Of a stretch of DNA of 64,000 bases, positions 37,070 to 46,753 are shown one piece after another. This DNA comes from DASZHJ01 sp963735465 (GTDB taxonomy: Bacteria > Pseudomonadota > Alphaproteobacteria > ATCC43930 > CGMCC-115725): NCBI GenBank assembly GCA_963735465.1, contig CAVTLA010000001.1, positions 806,001-870,000 of the forward strand. The letters are read 5' to 3'. The first letter of the stretch is position 1; each line of letters begins with the position of its first letter. The translations under genes and the position numbers were made by a program. The notes beneath the pieces are model-generated. The model worked only from the letters and a program-made list of their open reading frames with translations. It did not search any database and was not told where the DNA came from.

Positions 37070-37797
37070 CCTCAGAGCCGAAGCTGAAGATCCTGGCCGA
37101 CCCCGCTTCCCTGTCACGGCGGATCGCGGAATGGATGCTGGAGGTGGCGACGGCGACGGAGGGGCGCGTCGCGGTCTCGCTCTCGGGTGGGTCGACGCCG
37201 CGCCTCCTTTATCAGGACCTGGCGGCGCCGCCCTACCGCGACGCCTTCCCCTGGCCTCGCGTCCACTGGTTCTGGGGCGACGAGCGCTTCGTGCCGCCCG
37301 ATGACGCGCTCAGCAACTACCGCATGGTGCGGGAGGCGATGCTGTCGCGGGCGCCGATCCCCGCCGCGAACATCCATCCGGTTCCGACCGAGGGCCTCGA
37401 TCCCGAAGCGTCGGCAGCCGCCTACGAGCGCGAGCTCAAATCCTTCTACGGCGCCGAGCGCCTCGATCCGGCGCGGCCGCTCTTCGACGTGACCCTGCTG
37501 GGCCTGGGGGAGGACGGGCACACGGCCTCGCTGTTCCCCGGCACCACCGTCCTCGCGGAGCGCGCCCGCTGGGTCGCCGCCGTCGTCGGCGCCAAATCCG
37601 AGGCCCGGATCACGCTCACCTATCCCGCCCTCGAGAGCAGCCGGCACGCGGCCTTCCTGGTCGCGGGCGACGGCAAGCAGGCCATGCTCAGCCGGCTCCT
37701 GCGCGGCGACGAGCGCCTGCCGGCGGCACGCCTCCATCCGACCGGGACTCTGTGGATCTTCGCCGACGTGGCGGCGGCGGGACGGGCGTCCTCATGA
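37066..37797 (+). CDS. pgl: 6-phosphogluconolactonase
   Basis: A 243-residue DevB/SOL-type lactonase. VAVSLSGGSTPRLLYQDLA, WFWGDERFVPPDDALSNYRM, LLGLGEDGHTASLFPGT and ITLTYPAL are diagnostic. Hydrolyses the lactone made by Zwf (or by the F420 enzyme) to 6-phosphogluconate. Co-translated with gntK before it and rpiA after it through ATGA overlaps. Confidence 0.94.
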   Translation: MTSEPKLKILADPASLSRRIAEWMLEVATATEGRVAVSLSGGSTPRLLYQDLAAPPYRDAFPWPRVHWFWGDERFVPPDDALSNYRMVREAMLSRAPIPAANIHPVPTEGLDPEASAAAYERELKSFYGAERLDPARPLFDVTLLGLGEDGHTASLFPGTTVLAERARWVAAVVGAKSEARITLTYPALESSRHAAFLVAGDGKQAMLSRLLRGDERLPAARLHPTGTLWIFADVAAAGRASS

Positions 37798-38501
37798 CGA
37801 CATCGTCGTCGTCGCGGGACGGGCCGAAGCGCGCTGCGGCGGCGCGGGCCGTGGCGGAGGTCGAGGACGGCATGGTGCTGGGTCTCGGCACGGGATCGAC
37901 GGCGAGCTTCGCGCTGGAGGCCCTGGCGGCGCGGGTGGCGAAGGGTCTGCGTGTCGTCGGCATTCCCACCTCCGAGAAGACCGCGGCGCTGGCGCGCCAT
38001 CTCGGCGTGGCGCTGACGGATTTCGCCGCCCATCGCCGCATCGACCTGACCATCGACGGGGCCGACCAGGTCGAGCGCGGCACGCTCGTCCTCATCAAGG
38101 GCCTCGGCGGCGCGCTGCTGCGGGAGAAGATCGTGGCGAGCGCCAGCCGGCGGATGATCGTCGTCGTCGACGAGACGAAGCTGGTGGACCGCCTGGGCGG
38201 GGAGACGCCGCTGCCGGTGGAGATCGTGGCCTTCGGCTGGCAGACCGTGCTCGATCGCCTTGAGGAGATCGGCTGCGCGCCGCGCCTGCGCCTCGCCGGG
38301 GAGAAGCCATTCATGACAGACGGCGGCAACTACATCGCCGATTGCGTTTTCTCCGGAATATCCGATGCGGCGACGCTGGAAGCCCAGCTGTCTTCCGTGA
38401 CCGGCGTCGTCGAGAGCGGCCTCTTCGTCGGCCTCGCGTCCCAGGTCGTCGTCGGGCGTGCCGGCGGCGCGGATGTGATCGACGCGGTCGCAGAGCGATG
38501 A
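37794..38501 (+). CDS. rpiA: Ribose-5-phosphate isomerase A
   Basis: A 235-residue RpiA. Motifs are VLGLGTGSTASFALEAL, IPTSEKTAALA, LTIDGADQVE and LIKGLGGALLREKIVA, with the catalytic acid and Lys regions intact, and TDGGNYIADC near the end. Interconverts ribulose and ribose 5-phosphate. The start at 37794 is set by the ATGA overlap with pgl. No ribulose-phosphate 3-epimerase gene is in this operon. Confidence 0.94.
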   Translation: MTTSSSSRDGPKRAAAARAVAEVEDGMVLGLGTGSTASFALEALAARVAKGLRVVGIPTSEKTAALARHLGVALTDFAAHRRIDLTIDGADQVERGTLVLIKGLGGALLREKIVASASRRMIVVVDETKLVDRLGGETPLPVEIVAFGWQTVLDRLEEIGCAPRLRLAGEKPFMTDGGNYIADCVFSGISDAATLEAQLSSVTGVVESGLFVGLASQVVVGRAGGADVIDAVAER

Positions 38502-39316
38502 GCAGGGTTTCCCTCGTCATCTCCGATGTGGACGGAACTCTTGTTACCACCGACAAGGTCCTGACCGAGCGCAGCTGCGCCGCGGTGGCGCGTCTCCACA
38601 GCGCCGGCATCGGTTTTTCCATTGTCAGCAGCCGGCCGCCCTTCGGCCTCCGCATGCTGGCGGAACCGCTCGGGATCCGGTTGCCGATGGGCGCCTATAA
38701 CGGGGGCGCGCTGGTGGCGCCCGACCTCGCGATCCTGGAGCAGCGATTGCTGCCGTCGGACGTCGTGGGGGAAACGATCACCATCCTGCGGTCCTTCGGC
38801 GCGGATATCTGGGTCTTCGCCGGCGATCGCTGGCTGGCGAGCGACGGCGAAGGCGCCTACGTCGATCGGGAGATACGTACGATCCGCGTTCAGCCGACCC
38901 TGGTCGAACGCCTCGAGGAGCATCTCGACGGCGTGGCGAAGATCGTCGGAGTCAGCGCCGATTTCGAGCGGCTGACCGCTTGCGCGCCGGTCGCGCGGCG
39001 GGCGCTCGGAGACCGCGCGGTGGTCGCCCGCTCGCAGGCCTATTATCTCGACATCACTCCGGCGGGAACCGACAAAGGCGTCTTCGTGACCGGGCTCATG
39101 ACGCGCCTCAATGTTCCCGCCAGCGACATCATCACCATCGGCGACATGGAGAACGACGTGCCCATGTTCCGGCGGAGCGGTTTCAGCATCGCGATGGGGA
39201 ATGCGACACCGGAGGTGGCGCGTCTTGCCACCGCCGTCACCCTCTCGAACGACGCGGACGGTTTTGCCGCCGCGGTGGAGGACATCATCCTTCCCCGTGC
39301 CCGCGGCGGCGGCTGA
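38498..39316 (+). CDS. Cof-type HAD-IIB family phosphatase, paralogue 2
   Basis: A 272-residue HAD hydrolase. Asp10 and Asp12 in ISDVDGTLV are the nucleophile pair, VSSRPPFGLRML is motif 2, and GDMENDVPMFRRSGFSIAMGN motif 4. It shares most motifs and the cap layout with paralogue 1, two genes beyond gntK-pgl-rpiA. Two diverged copies in one operon suggest two different sugar-phosphate substrates. ATGA overlap with rpiA; 6 nt before the GH15 gene. Confidence 0.87.
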   Translation: MSRVSLVISDVDGTLVTTDKVLTERSCAAVARLHSAGIGFSIVSSRPPFGLRMLAEPLGIRLPMGAYNGGALVAPDLAILEQRLLPSDVVGETITILRSFGADIWVFAGDRWLASDGEGAYVDREIRTIRVQPTLVERLEEHLDGVAKIVGVSADFERLTACAPVARRALGDRAVVARSQAYYLDITPAGTDKGVFVTGLMTRLNVPASDIITIGDMENDVPMFRRSGFSIAMGNATPEVARLATAVTLSNDADGFAAAVEDIILPRARGGG

Positions 39317-39322
39317 GGCATC

Positions 39323-41725
39323 ATGCCCTTCGAGAATCCCGCACCCGGCTGGCCGGGCATTTCCGGACGGTGGACTTCCAGCGCCAAGAGCGGCGTCGGC
39401 GCCGCGATCACGGCGCGGAGCCGCGTGTGGTTCACCCTCAGCCACGGCATCCTGAACGAGGTCTACTTTCCCCGCATCGATCATGCCTGTACCCGGGACT
39501 TCGGCTTCATCGTCACCGACGGGCGGAGCTTCTTTTCCGAGGAGAAGCGCGACACCAAGAGCGTCATCCGCCCGATCGCCGACGGTGTGCCCGGCTTCGT
39601 CATCAGCAGCACCTGCATCCAGGGCCGCTATCGCCTCGACAAGTTGGTACTGTCGGATCCCCAGCGCGATGTGGTGCTGCAGCGGATCGAATTTCACGCG
39701 CTGACCGGCACGGCACAGGACTATCACCTCTATGGGCTCCTGTCGCCGCATCTCGTCAACAAGGGCGCCGGCAACACCGGATGGGTCGACAGCTACAAGG
39801 GCGTGCCGATGCTGTTCGCCGAGGGCAGCGGCTCCGCGCTCGCCGTCGGCTGCTCGGTTCCGTTCCTCGCCCGCGCCGCCGGCTTCGTCGGCACATCGGA
39901 CGGCTGGCAGGATCTGTCGCGGCATTTCGAGCTGAGCTGGACCTACGATCACGCCCGCGACGGGAATGTGGCGCTGGTGGGCGAGATCGATCTTCGCGCC
40001 GGCGGCGGCAGTGCCGTTCTCGCGCTTGGCTTCGGACAGTCCGCGGCGGAGGCGGCGCTGCGCGTGCGCTCCAGCCTCAGCGACGACTTCGAGATGGTGG
40101 TCGCGGACTACGCCGGCGGCTGGCGCGCCTGGCAGGACTCGCTCCTGCCGCTCGATCCCGCGCCGCGTCCGGGAGGCCAGAACACTTATCGGATCAGCAC
40201 CTCGGTGCTGCGGACCCACGAGGCGAATTCCTTCGCCGGCGGCTATATCGCCAGCCTCTCGATCCCCTGGGGCTTCGCCAAGGGCGACGAGGATCTCGGG
40301 GGATATCATCTGGTCTGGCCGCGAGATCTCGTGGAGACCGCCGGCGGGCTGCTGGCGATCGGGGCCAGGGACGAGGTGCGCCAGATCATCCGCTATCTGC
40401 AGGCTATCCAGGAGCATGACGGCCACTGGCCGCAGAACTGCTGGCTCGACGGCACGCCCTATTGGAACGGCGTCCAGATGGACGAATGCGCGTTTCCCAT
40501 TCTTCTCGTCGACCTCGCCTGGCGTGACGGCAGCCTCCCGGAAGCGGAACTGCGCGGCCTCTGGCGGATGGTGCATCGCGCGGCGGGATATATCCTGCGG
40601 AACGGACCCGTCACCGGCCAGGACCGCTGGGAGGAGGACGGCGGATATTCGCCCTTCACCCTGGCGGTGGAGATCGCGGCGCTGCTCGCCGCCGCGGATC
40701 TTGCCGACAAGATGGGCGAGCCGGAGGCGGCGTCCTATCTCCGTGAGACCGCCGACACCTGGAACAGCCAGATCGAGCGCTGGATCTACGCCACCGGCAC
40801 GTCGCTGGCGCGGGAGGTGGGCGTGGACGGCTACTACGTCCGCATCGCACCGCCCGAGACCGCCGATGCGGCGTCACCCCTCGACGGCTTCGTGCCGATC
40901 AAGAACCGGCCGCCTCAGGACGCCAGTCAGCGGGCGGCGTTGATGGTGAGTCCCGACGCGCTCGCCCTCGTCCGGTTCGGCTTGCGCGGGCCGGACGATC
41001 CGCGCGTCCGCAACACGGTCAGGGTCATCGACGCGCTGCTCAAGGCCGATCTGCCGGCTGGGCCGTGCTGGCGGCGCTACAACGGCGATGGCTATGGCGA
41101 GCACGAGGACGGTGCCCCTTTCAATGGCACCGGCATCGGACGGCCGTGGCCGCTGCTCACCGGCGAGCGCGCGCATTATGAGCTGGCGGCCGGTAATCGC
41201 GCCGGCGCGGAAACGCTGCTCGCCGCTCTCGAAGGCTTCGGCAGCGACGGCCATCTCATTCCGGAGCAGGTCTGGGACGCGCCGGACATTCCCGAGCGCG
41301 AGCTTTTCACCGGGCGGCCTTCGGGCTCGGCAATGCCCCTGGTCTGGGCCCATGCGGAGCACGTCAAGCTGCTGCGCTCTCTCGCCGACGGCGACGTCTT
41401 CGACATGCCGCCGCAGCCGCGCCAGCGCTATCAGATCGACAGCGTGGGCACGCGCCACTGCGCGTGGCGCTCCAACAACAAATGCCGCGATATGAAGGCG
41501 GGTCTGATCGTGAGGATCGAGCTGCCGGCCGTTGCCTTCGTCCACTGGAGCGCGGACGGCTGGCAATCGGTTCGAGATACACCGACGCGGGACACCGGCT
41601 TTGGCGTCCACGTCGCCGACCTGGACACGGTGGGGATTCCGCCCGGCGGCTCGGTCGACTTTACCATGCGCTGGGCGGCCGACAGCCGCTGGGAGGGCAG
41701 GGATTATCACATTGCCATCACCTGA
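39323..41725 (+). CDS. Glycoside hydrolase family 15 protein (glucoamylase/glucodextranase-like)
   Basis: An 800-residue protein. An N-terminal beta-sandwich of about 270 residues precedes the helical barrel with LVWPRDLVETAGGL and WPQNCWLDGTPYWNGVQMDE. The probable catalytic acid is Glu388 in QMDE and the base Glu648 in IPEQVWDA, as in prokaryotic glucoamylases. A C-terminal domain of about 100 residues follows (WRSNNKCRDM onward). No signal peptide, so it is predicted cytosolic and acts on internal glucan, maltodextrin or trehalose-like substrates, releasing glucose. Last gene of the pentose phosphate operon. Confidence 0.9.
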   Translation: MPFENPAPGWPGISGRWTSSAKSGVGAAITARSRVWFTLSHGILNEVYFPRIDHACTRDFGFIVTDGRSFFSEEKRDTKSVIRPIADGVPGFVISSTCIQGRYRLDKLVLSDPQRDVVLQRIEFHALTGTAQDYHLYGLLSPHLVNKGAGNTGWVDSYKGVPMLFAEGSGSALAVGCSVPFLARAAGFVGTSDGWQDLSRHFELSWTYDHARDGNVALVGEIDLRAGGGSAVLALGFGQSAAEAALRVRSSLSDDFEMVVADYAGGWRAWQDSLLPLDPAPRPGGQNTYRISTSVLRTHEANSFAGGYIASLSIPWGFAKGDEDLGGYHLVWPRDLVETAGGLLAIGARDEVRQIIRYLQAIQEHDGHWPQNCWLDGTPYWNGVQMDECAFPILLVDLAWRDGSLPEAELRGLWRMVHRAAGYILRNGPVTGQDRWEEDGGYSPFTLAVEIAALLAAADLADKMGEPEAASYLRETADTWNSQIERWIYATGTSLAREVGVDGYYVRIAPPETADAASPLDGFVPIKNRPPQDASQRAALMVSPDALALVRFGLRGPDDPRVRNTVRVIDALLKADLPAGPCWRRYNGDGYGEHEDGAPFNGTGIGRPWPLLTGERAHYELAAGNRAGAETLLAALEGFGSDGHLIPEQVWDAPDIPERELFTGRPSGSAMPLVWAHAEHVKLLRSLADGDVFDMPPQPRQRYQIDSVGTRHCAWRSNNKCRDMKAGLIVRIELPAVAFVHWSADGWQSVRDTPTRDTGFGVHVADLDTVGIPPGGSVDFTMRWAADSRWEGRDYHIAIT

Positions 41726-41862
41726 CTTGCGCGATCGCGTCCCAACATTCACCCTTGTCGCCACCGCGCGTTCGTCGTACAGCCGGGTTGCCTAGAAAGG
41801 GCGCCACCAGCTTTTTGCCACCCGCCAGACCTCCTCACATCTCGGCTCCATCGATATAGATC

Positions 41863-42843
41863 ATGCCTGCAAGCGTTCTGGTGACCGGCGGCGCCGGCTA
41901 TATCGGCAGCCATGCCTGCAAGGCACTGGCGCGGGCCGGATATCGTCCGGTGACCTACGACAGCCTCGAGCTGGGCCATCGCGAGGCCGTGCGGTGGGGG
42001 CCTCTGGTGGAAGCGGATCTCGCCGACGGCGCGCGTCTTGCCGATACGCTGAAGCGGTTCGACATCGCGGCCGTCATGCACTTCGCGGGTCTGATCTCGG
42101 TCGGCGAGTCCGTGACAAATCCCGGCCGCTATTTCCGCAGCAACGTGATGAACACGCTGGTGCTGCTGGAGGCGATGCAGGCCCAGGGGCTCGGCCGCAT
42201 TGTGTTCTCGTCCACCGCCGCGGTCTATGGGCTGCCGGACATGCAGCTGATCCCGGAGGACGCGGCCCAGCGGCCGGTCAATCCCTACGGGGAGAGCAAG
42301 CTGATGGTGGAGCGGATGCTGCAGTGGTACGGCTCGGCGCATGGGTTCACCCATGCGACGCTGCGCTACTTCAACGCCGCCGGCGCCGACCCCGAGGGGG
42401 AGATCGGCGAGGACCACCAGCCGGAGACCCATCTGATACCTCTGGTCCTGGAGGCGGCGCTGGGCAACCGGGCGCAGATCGACGTCTTCGGTACCGACTA
42501 CGCCACCCCTGACGGGACGGCGATCCGGGACTTCATCCACGTGCAGGACCTGGCGGAGGCCCATGTGAAGGCGCTGGACCGCCTCCTGGGGGGTGGGCTC
42601 AGTCTCACTCTCAACCTGGGTACCGGGGTAGGCCACACCGTGCGCGAGGTGATTGCGGCGGCGGAGCGGATCACCGGGCACCGCATTCCCCGGCGCGAGG
42701 GCCCCCGGCGCCCTGGCGACCCGCCGGTGCTGGTGGCGGACGCCTCGCGCGCCCGGGACGTCCTGGGCTGGACCCCCGGCCTCTCCGACCTCGACACCAT
42801 CATCAGGACCGCCTGGGCCTGGCATACGCGCAAGAAGGCTTGA
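41863..42843 (+). CDS. galE: UDP-glucose 4-epimerase
   Basis: A 326-residue extended SDR. GGAGYIGSHACKAL at the N-terminus binds NAD, FSSTAAVYG holds the catalytic Ser/Thr, and NPYGESKLMVE the Tyr-x3-Lys. LRYFNAAGADP and GTDYATPDGTAIRDFIHV are strong GalE marks. Interconverts UDP-glucose and UDP-galactose. It follows the GH15 gene by 137 nt without a clear SD, so it may have its own promoter in 41726-41862. Related to sugar use or surface polysaccharide supply. Confidence 0.93.
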   Translation: MPASVLVTGGAGYIGSHACKALARAGYRPVTYDSLELGHREAVRWGPLVEADLADGARLADTLKRFDIAAVMHFAGLISVGESVTNPGRYFRSNVMNTLVLLEAMQAQGLGRIVFSSTAAVYGLPDMQLIPEDAAQRPVNPYGESKLMVERMLQWYGSAHGFTHATLRYFNAAGADPEGEIGEDHQPETHLIPLVLEAALGNRAQIDVFGTDYATPDGTAIRDFIHVQDLAEAHVKALDRLLGGGLSLTLNLGTGVGHTVREVIAAAERITGHRIPRREGPRRPGDPPVLVADASRARDVLGWTPGLSDLDTIIRTAWAWHTRKKA

Positions 42844-42855
42844 GGGCCCGCCCGG

Positions 42856-44115
42856 CTAATTGCCTTTGACGAGCTCGATGCGGCGGTTCCGGGCGCGGCC
42901 CTCTGAGGTGCCGTTGTCGCCGATCGGCTTGTTCGGGCCCAATCCCTCGACGCTCAGGCGCTCCCGCGGAATTCCCGCTGCCGCCAACGCGTCCGCCACG
43001 GCGGTGGCCCGGTCTTCCGAGAGCTTGAGATTGAAATCCTGCTGCCCGATGTCGTCGGTGTGGCCCTCGATGGTGAGGCGCAGCGCCGGATCGTCGTGCA
43101 GCAGCTTCGCGACTGGTGCCAGCGCCAGACGCGCCTCGGGCTTCAATGTCGCCTTGTTGAAATCGAAATCGACGTAGAGCGTGGCCCGGCCTTCTTTTTC
43201 CAGAGCCGTTTTGAGGGCGTCCACGCTGGGCGGCTTGGCGCCAAGCTGAAACGACTTCTCCTCGATGACGCCGACGTCGATCTGGCTCTCCTGGCTGTGC
43301 ACGCTGATCCAGACCGTCTGGTCGCCGGTGTCCAGGATCGCCACGGTCGTACGCGGCTCCGTGTAGAGGATGCTGGCGCCAAGCGCCTCCAGGGCCTGGC
43401 GATAGTTCTCGTGGACCTCCACGTCGCTGTTCTCCTGGGCGCCGACCTTGACCGTGTAGGTCACCGCGTACTTGGCGCCTTCCGCCATCACGCCGTAGGT
43501 GTCATCGCCATCCTGCACCATGAAGCCGAGCTGGGCCGAGCTCGATTTCTCCGGCGCCGCGGAGACGTAGTTCGGCATGTGGCCCAGCAGGCGGTAGTCG
43601 TTGCCCGAGGGCGCGGCGAGAGTCGGCTTGAACGGCTGCTTCTCCACGACGACGATGTCGATCTCGCTGCCCTGGCTCCAGACCGCAATCCACGTCTCCT
43701 GCTCGCCCTGGCGGATCCGGGCGGAGGTACTGCGGTCCTCGGCGAAGAGTATCTCCGCGCCGAGCTTACCGAGCTGGCTGCGGTAGGTGGATTGGATCTC
43801 GCCGTCGCCGAGCGCCCGCGCGCCGTCCGCGAGGGCATAGCGCTGGGTGCAGGTGCGACCAAGGATTGTGAGGGTCTCGGCGTCGTCGTCCTTCTTGATG
43901 GTGAAGTCGATGCCGTCGAATTCCTCGCGCTCGGGCTCCTCGGACGCGATGTAGTTGGGAAGATAACTCATCGGCGGGCAATCGGAAGCGGCGAGGGCGG
44001 CTGGCGTACCGGCGAGCCATAGACCGGCTGCAAGCACCGGCAGCCCAAGGGCGGCGGGACCGCGCGGGTGCGACCGCGGGATCGCAGCGCTCTGCCGGCA
44101 CCGTCGGTTCTCCAT
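42856..44115 (-). CDS. OmpA-family protein with a duplicated N-terminal domain
   Basis: About 419 residues from ATG 44115 (GTG 44145 is also possible; neither has an SD). A basic leader and hydrophobic segment ending LAGTPAALA form a signal peptide. Two tandem copies of a domain of about 115 residues follow, near 48-162 and 177-290. Each opens with PNYxxS-like residues and ends with a WIxVxSQxSxID...VxEKxF pattern. Residues about 310-419 are a normal OmpA peptidoglycan-binding domain (IEGHTDDIGQQDFNLKLSEDRA...SEGRARNRRIEL). There is no beta-barrel. Probably an envelope anchor or a lipoprotein-less periplasmic protein. Function of the repeats unknown. Confidence 0.85.
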   Translation of the reverse strand: MENRRCRQSAAIPRSHPRGPAALGLPVLAAGLWLAGTPAALAASDCPPMSYLPNYIASEEPEREEFDGIDFTIKKDDDAETLTILGRTCTQRYALADGARALGDGEIQSTYRSQLGKLGAEILFAEDRSTSARIRQGEQETWIAVWSQGSEIDIVVVEKQPFKPTLAAPSGNDYRLLGHMPNYVSAAPEKSSSAQLGFMVQDGDDTYGVMAEGAKYAVTYTVKVGAQENSDVEVHENYRQALEALGASILYTEPRTTVAILDTGDQTVWISVHSQESQIDVGVIEEKSFQLGAKPPSVDALKTALEKEGRATLYVDFDFNKATLKPEARLALAPVAKLLHDDPALRLTIEGHTDDIGQQDFNLKLSEDRATAVADALAAAGIPRERLSVEGLGPNKPIGDNGTSEGRARNRRIELVKGN

Positions 44116-44174
44116 GGCGGGGAGCGTGCGAAGGTTCGCTCGCACCTGTCAAGAACGGCGGGATTTCCGCGACG

Positions 44175-45581
44175 TCAGGTCGCGGCGGGGACCATCGCCG
44201 CGAGCAGGGCGCCGGCGTCCGGCATCGTTTCCAGGCCCAGCACCAGCTCGGCGACGCGCTCGACCTGAGGCGGCGCCAAGGTGCCGCCGGCGAGCTTGCG
44301 GAATTTCGCCACCACGTCGGCCTCGCTGGCGAAGCTGAGCTCGCTGCCGCGCGGCGCCTCCACCGTCTCCTCGAGAACGGTGCCGTCGATGAGCTGCACC
44401 TCGACCCGGACCATGTGGCGGAAGTTGGAGCCGCGCGCGGTGATGGCGGGGTCGTGCAGGACCTCGACTTTCTCCGCGAGCGCCATGCGCCTGGCATCGG
44501 CCACCACGGCCTCGGAGAACTGGTCGACGAAGACGTCGCCTTCCAGCAGCAGCGTCGCGACGCAGAAGGGCAGGTTCAGCTGCGCCGAGGTGAGACCTTC
44601 CGGCCGATATTTCCAGCCGACGTGGTCCACCGTCGCTTGCGACCCCCGCACCACGATCTTGCGGACATCCGTGGCGCCGAACGGCCGGCGCTGCTGCATG
44701 GTCCGGATCGCGTCCAGCGTGGTGTGGTTGCTGCCGACGCAGGAATAGAACTTGAGGGAGATCCGCATTGTCTCGAAGCGGCTGCCGAGATCCCGGGTCA
44801 GCGCCGTTCGGTCGAAGCGATCCTGCGAGCGCGAGAAGGTCGTGCAGAAGCCGCCGTACTCGCTCTCGAAGACGTCGGCGATGCCGGTGAAGCCGCGCTC
44901 GGCGAGGAGCGCACCATAAAGTCCGCTCTGGGCGGCGCGGCCGGCGTGCATGCGCTTCACCATGGCGCCGTACTGCGCCGCCATCAGCCCGGCCGCCTGA
45001 GTCCCCGCGATGCCCAGGGCATGGACGGTCTTGTCGGCGGAGAGGCGCAGCGCCGCGGCGGCGCCCGCCGCGGCGGAGAACACGCCGACGGTGGCGCCGG
45101 AATGCCAACCTTGGCCGATGTGCTCCGGACCCATGCACATGCCTACGCGGGGACCGATCTCGTATCCCGCGACGGCCGACGCCAGGAGGTCGCGGCCAGT
45201 CATGCCCGGTCGGATCTCGGCGATGGCGAGGATTGGCGGCAGGGTCACGGCGCCCACGTGGAGCACACCCTGGCGGTGCACGTCGTCAAGCTCGAAGCTC
45301 TGCACCAGCGTGCCGTTGACGAGGGCGGCATGGGGCGCCGAGAGTCGCTGGGTGGTGCCCCAGACTGCGGCACCGCTGGACGTGTCGATGGCCGCCAAGG
45401 TCTCCCGCAGGATGCGGGACCACGGCAATGCCGTGCCGAAGATCGCGCAGCCCAGGGCGTCCAGCATCAGCAGCTTGATGCGCTGGCGCACCTCGGTGGG
45501 AATGCGCTCGAAGGTCAGCCCGGAGATGAAACCGGCGATGCCGCGGGTGAAGGTGTTGTCCGGTCGTTCCGTGGTGTCCAT
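44175..45581 (-). CDS. MmgE/PrpD family protein, copy 1
   Basis: A 468-residue protein of the 2-methylcitrate dehydratase/cis-aconitate decarboxylase family. N-terminal AGFISGLTFERIPTEVRQRIKLLMLDALGC, then FELDDVHRQGVLHVG, HSGATVGVFSAAAGAAAAL and HAGRAAQSGLYGALLAERGF are family segments. It acts on tricarboxylate-like substrates, but many members have unknown reactions. Its ATG shares a base with the stop of the upstream NitT/TauT binding protein gene, so transport and enzyme are linked. A second, diverged copy lies at 50175-51536. Confidence 0.88.
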   Translation of the reverse strand: MDTTERPDNTFTRGIAGFISGLTFERIPTEVRQRIKLLMLDALGCAIFGTALPWSRILRETLAAIDTSSGAAVWGTTQRLSAPHAALVNGTLVQSFELDDVHRQGVLHVGAVTLPPILAIAEIRPGMTGRDLLASAVAGYEIGPRVGMCMGPEHIGQGWHSGATVGVFSAAAGAAAALRLSADKTVHALGIAGTQAAGLMAAQYGAMVKRMHAGRAAQSGLYGALLAERGFTGIADVFESEYGGFCTTFSRSQDRFDRTALTRDLGSRFETMRISLKFYSCVGSNHTTLDAIRTMQQRRPFGATDVRKIVVRGSQATVDHVGWKYRPEGLTSAQLNLPFCVATLLLEGDVFVDQFSEAVVADARRMALAEKVEVLHDPAITARGSNFRHMVRVEVQLIDGTVLEETVEAPRGSELSFASEADVVAKFRKLAGGTLAPPQVERVAELVLGLETMPDAGALLAAMVPAAT

Positions 45582-46588
45582 CAGCTTCCCGGGCGATTGG
45601 CGATCTCAGGCACGAAGGCATCCTGCCAGGTCGCCGGCTCGGTCTTGAGGGTGCCGACGCGATGCATGAAGTTCGCGAACTCCATCACGCCCTCGGGCGT
45701 GGCGGTGAAATGCGTGTCGGGGTCTTCGAGGATGCGCAGGATGTCGTCCTCGGACGATTTCACCGCCGCCATCTCGTTGTAAATCCGAGCCGCCGCGCGC
45801 TTGTCCTGGGCGATCCGCCGCGTCGCCTCGTCCACCGCCGCGATGAAGGCGGCGCAGAGCTTGCGGTTCTTCTCGTAGAAGGCGCGGGTGGTGTGGGCCA
45901 TGATGACCGTCGTCTTGCCCAGCACCTCCACCGAGTTGAACACGCGGTGGATGTTGGGATGATCGAGCTCGAGATAGGAGAAAGGCGGCGACGCCACATG
46001 AGCGTCGATCTCCGTCTTGCCTGAGATCAGCGCCGCCGTCGCCTCGGGATAGGGCATGCCCACCGTGAGGGGATCGAGCTTGGCATAGTTCGCGTCGCCG
46101 AACTCCTTCGCCACCACCATCTGCAGGATCACCGCCGCGAAGGAGGTCTTGATGCCCGGGAGCGCGATCTTGTCGGCGGCGGTGAAATCTCCGAGCGTCT
46201 TGATGGCGGGCTTGTTGGTGTTGAGATAGAGCGAGCCCGCGCCCACTGCCGCGAGGCCGATCACTTCCAGTCGGGAATTCCCCTTGGCCTTGGACCAGAG
46301 AGTGAGATAGCCGGGCACGCCCAGCGCCGCAATATCGAGTGCGCCCGCGAGCATGGCGTCGTTGATGTTGTTGCCGCCGTCGATGACGGGCCAGCTCACC
46401 TTGATGTCGCCGAGGCCCGCCTGCTGCGCCGCCTGCTCCAGGAGCCGGTCGTGCTGCATGATGTAGAGCGGCAAGTAATGAATGCCGTAGCCTTTGGAAA
46501 TTCTGATCTCGGTGGTGTCCGCCTGGGCGCCCGCGGTGAGCGCGATGGCCGCGCTCAGCATGGCCGCGCCGAGAGAGATCAGTCGCAT
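45581..46588 (-). CDS. NitT/TauT-type ABC transporter substrate-binding protein
   Basis: A 335-residue periplasmic binding protein. The start at 46588 (MRLISLGAAMLSAAIALTAG signal) has GGGAGGA upstream; the frame also opens at 46612. YGIHYLPLYIMQHDRLLEQ and DAMLAGALDIAALGVPGYLTLW are typical of NMT1/SsuA-like proteins. No permease or ATPase gene accompanies it on this strand; the pair at 48359-49972 across the divergent promoter may serve both binding proteins. Co-operonic with the MmgE/PrpD gene. Confidence 0.85.
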   Translation of the reverse strand: MRLISLGAAMLSAAIALTAGAQADTTEIRISKGYGIHYLPLYIMQHDRLLEQAAQQAGLGDIKVSWPVIDGGNNINDAMLAGALDIAALGVPGYLTLWSKAKGNSRLEVIGLAAVGAGSLYLNTNKPAIKTLGDFTAADKIALPGIKTSFAAVILQMVVAKEFGDANYAKLDPLTVGMPYPEATAALISGKTEIDAHVASPPFSYLELDHPNIHRVFNSVEVLGKTTVIMAHTTRAFYEKNRKLCAAFIAAVDEATRRIAQDKRAAARIYNEMAAVKSSEDDILRILEDPDTHFTATPEGVMEFANFMHRVGTLKTEPATWQDAFVPEIANRPGS

Positions 46589-46753
46589 GGGCAGTCCTCC
46601 CGCAATCCGCATTCTCGCCGGTTCTCGTCGTGGCGTTCTTCCGACAGTATGGATCGCCTTCGCGGGCGCGGCAAACCTGCTCCGGCCTTGACCGTGCCCC
46701 CGCCGGTCACGGAAGCTCGCAGAATGATTTCAAAACCCAGCGAGGAGCATGTC

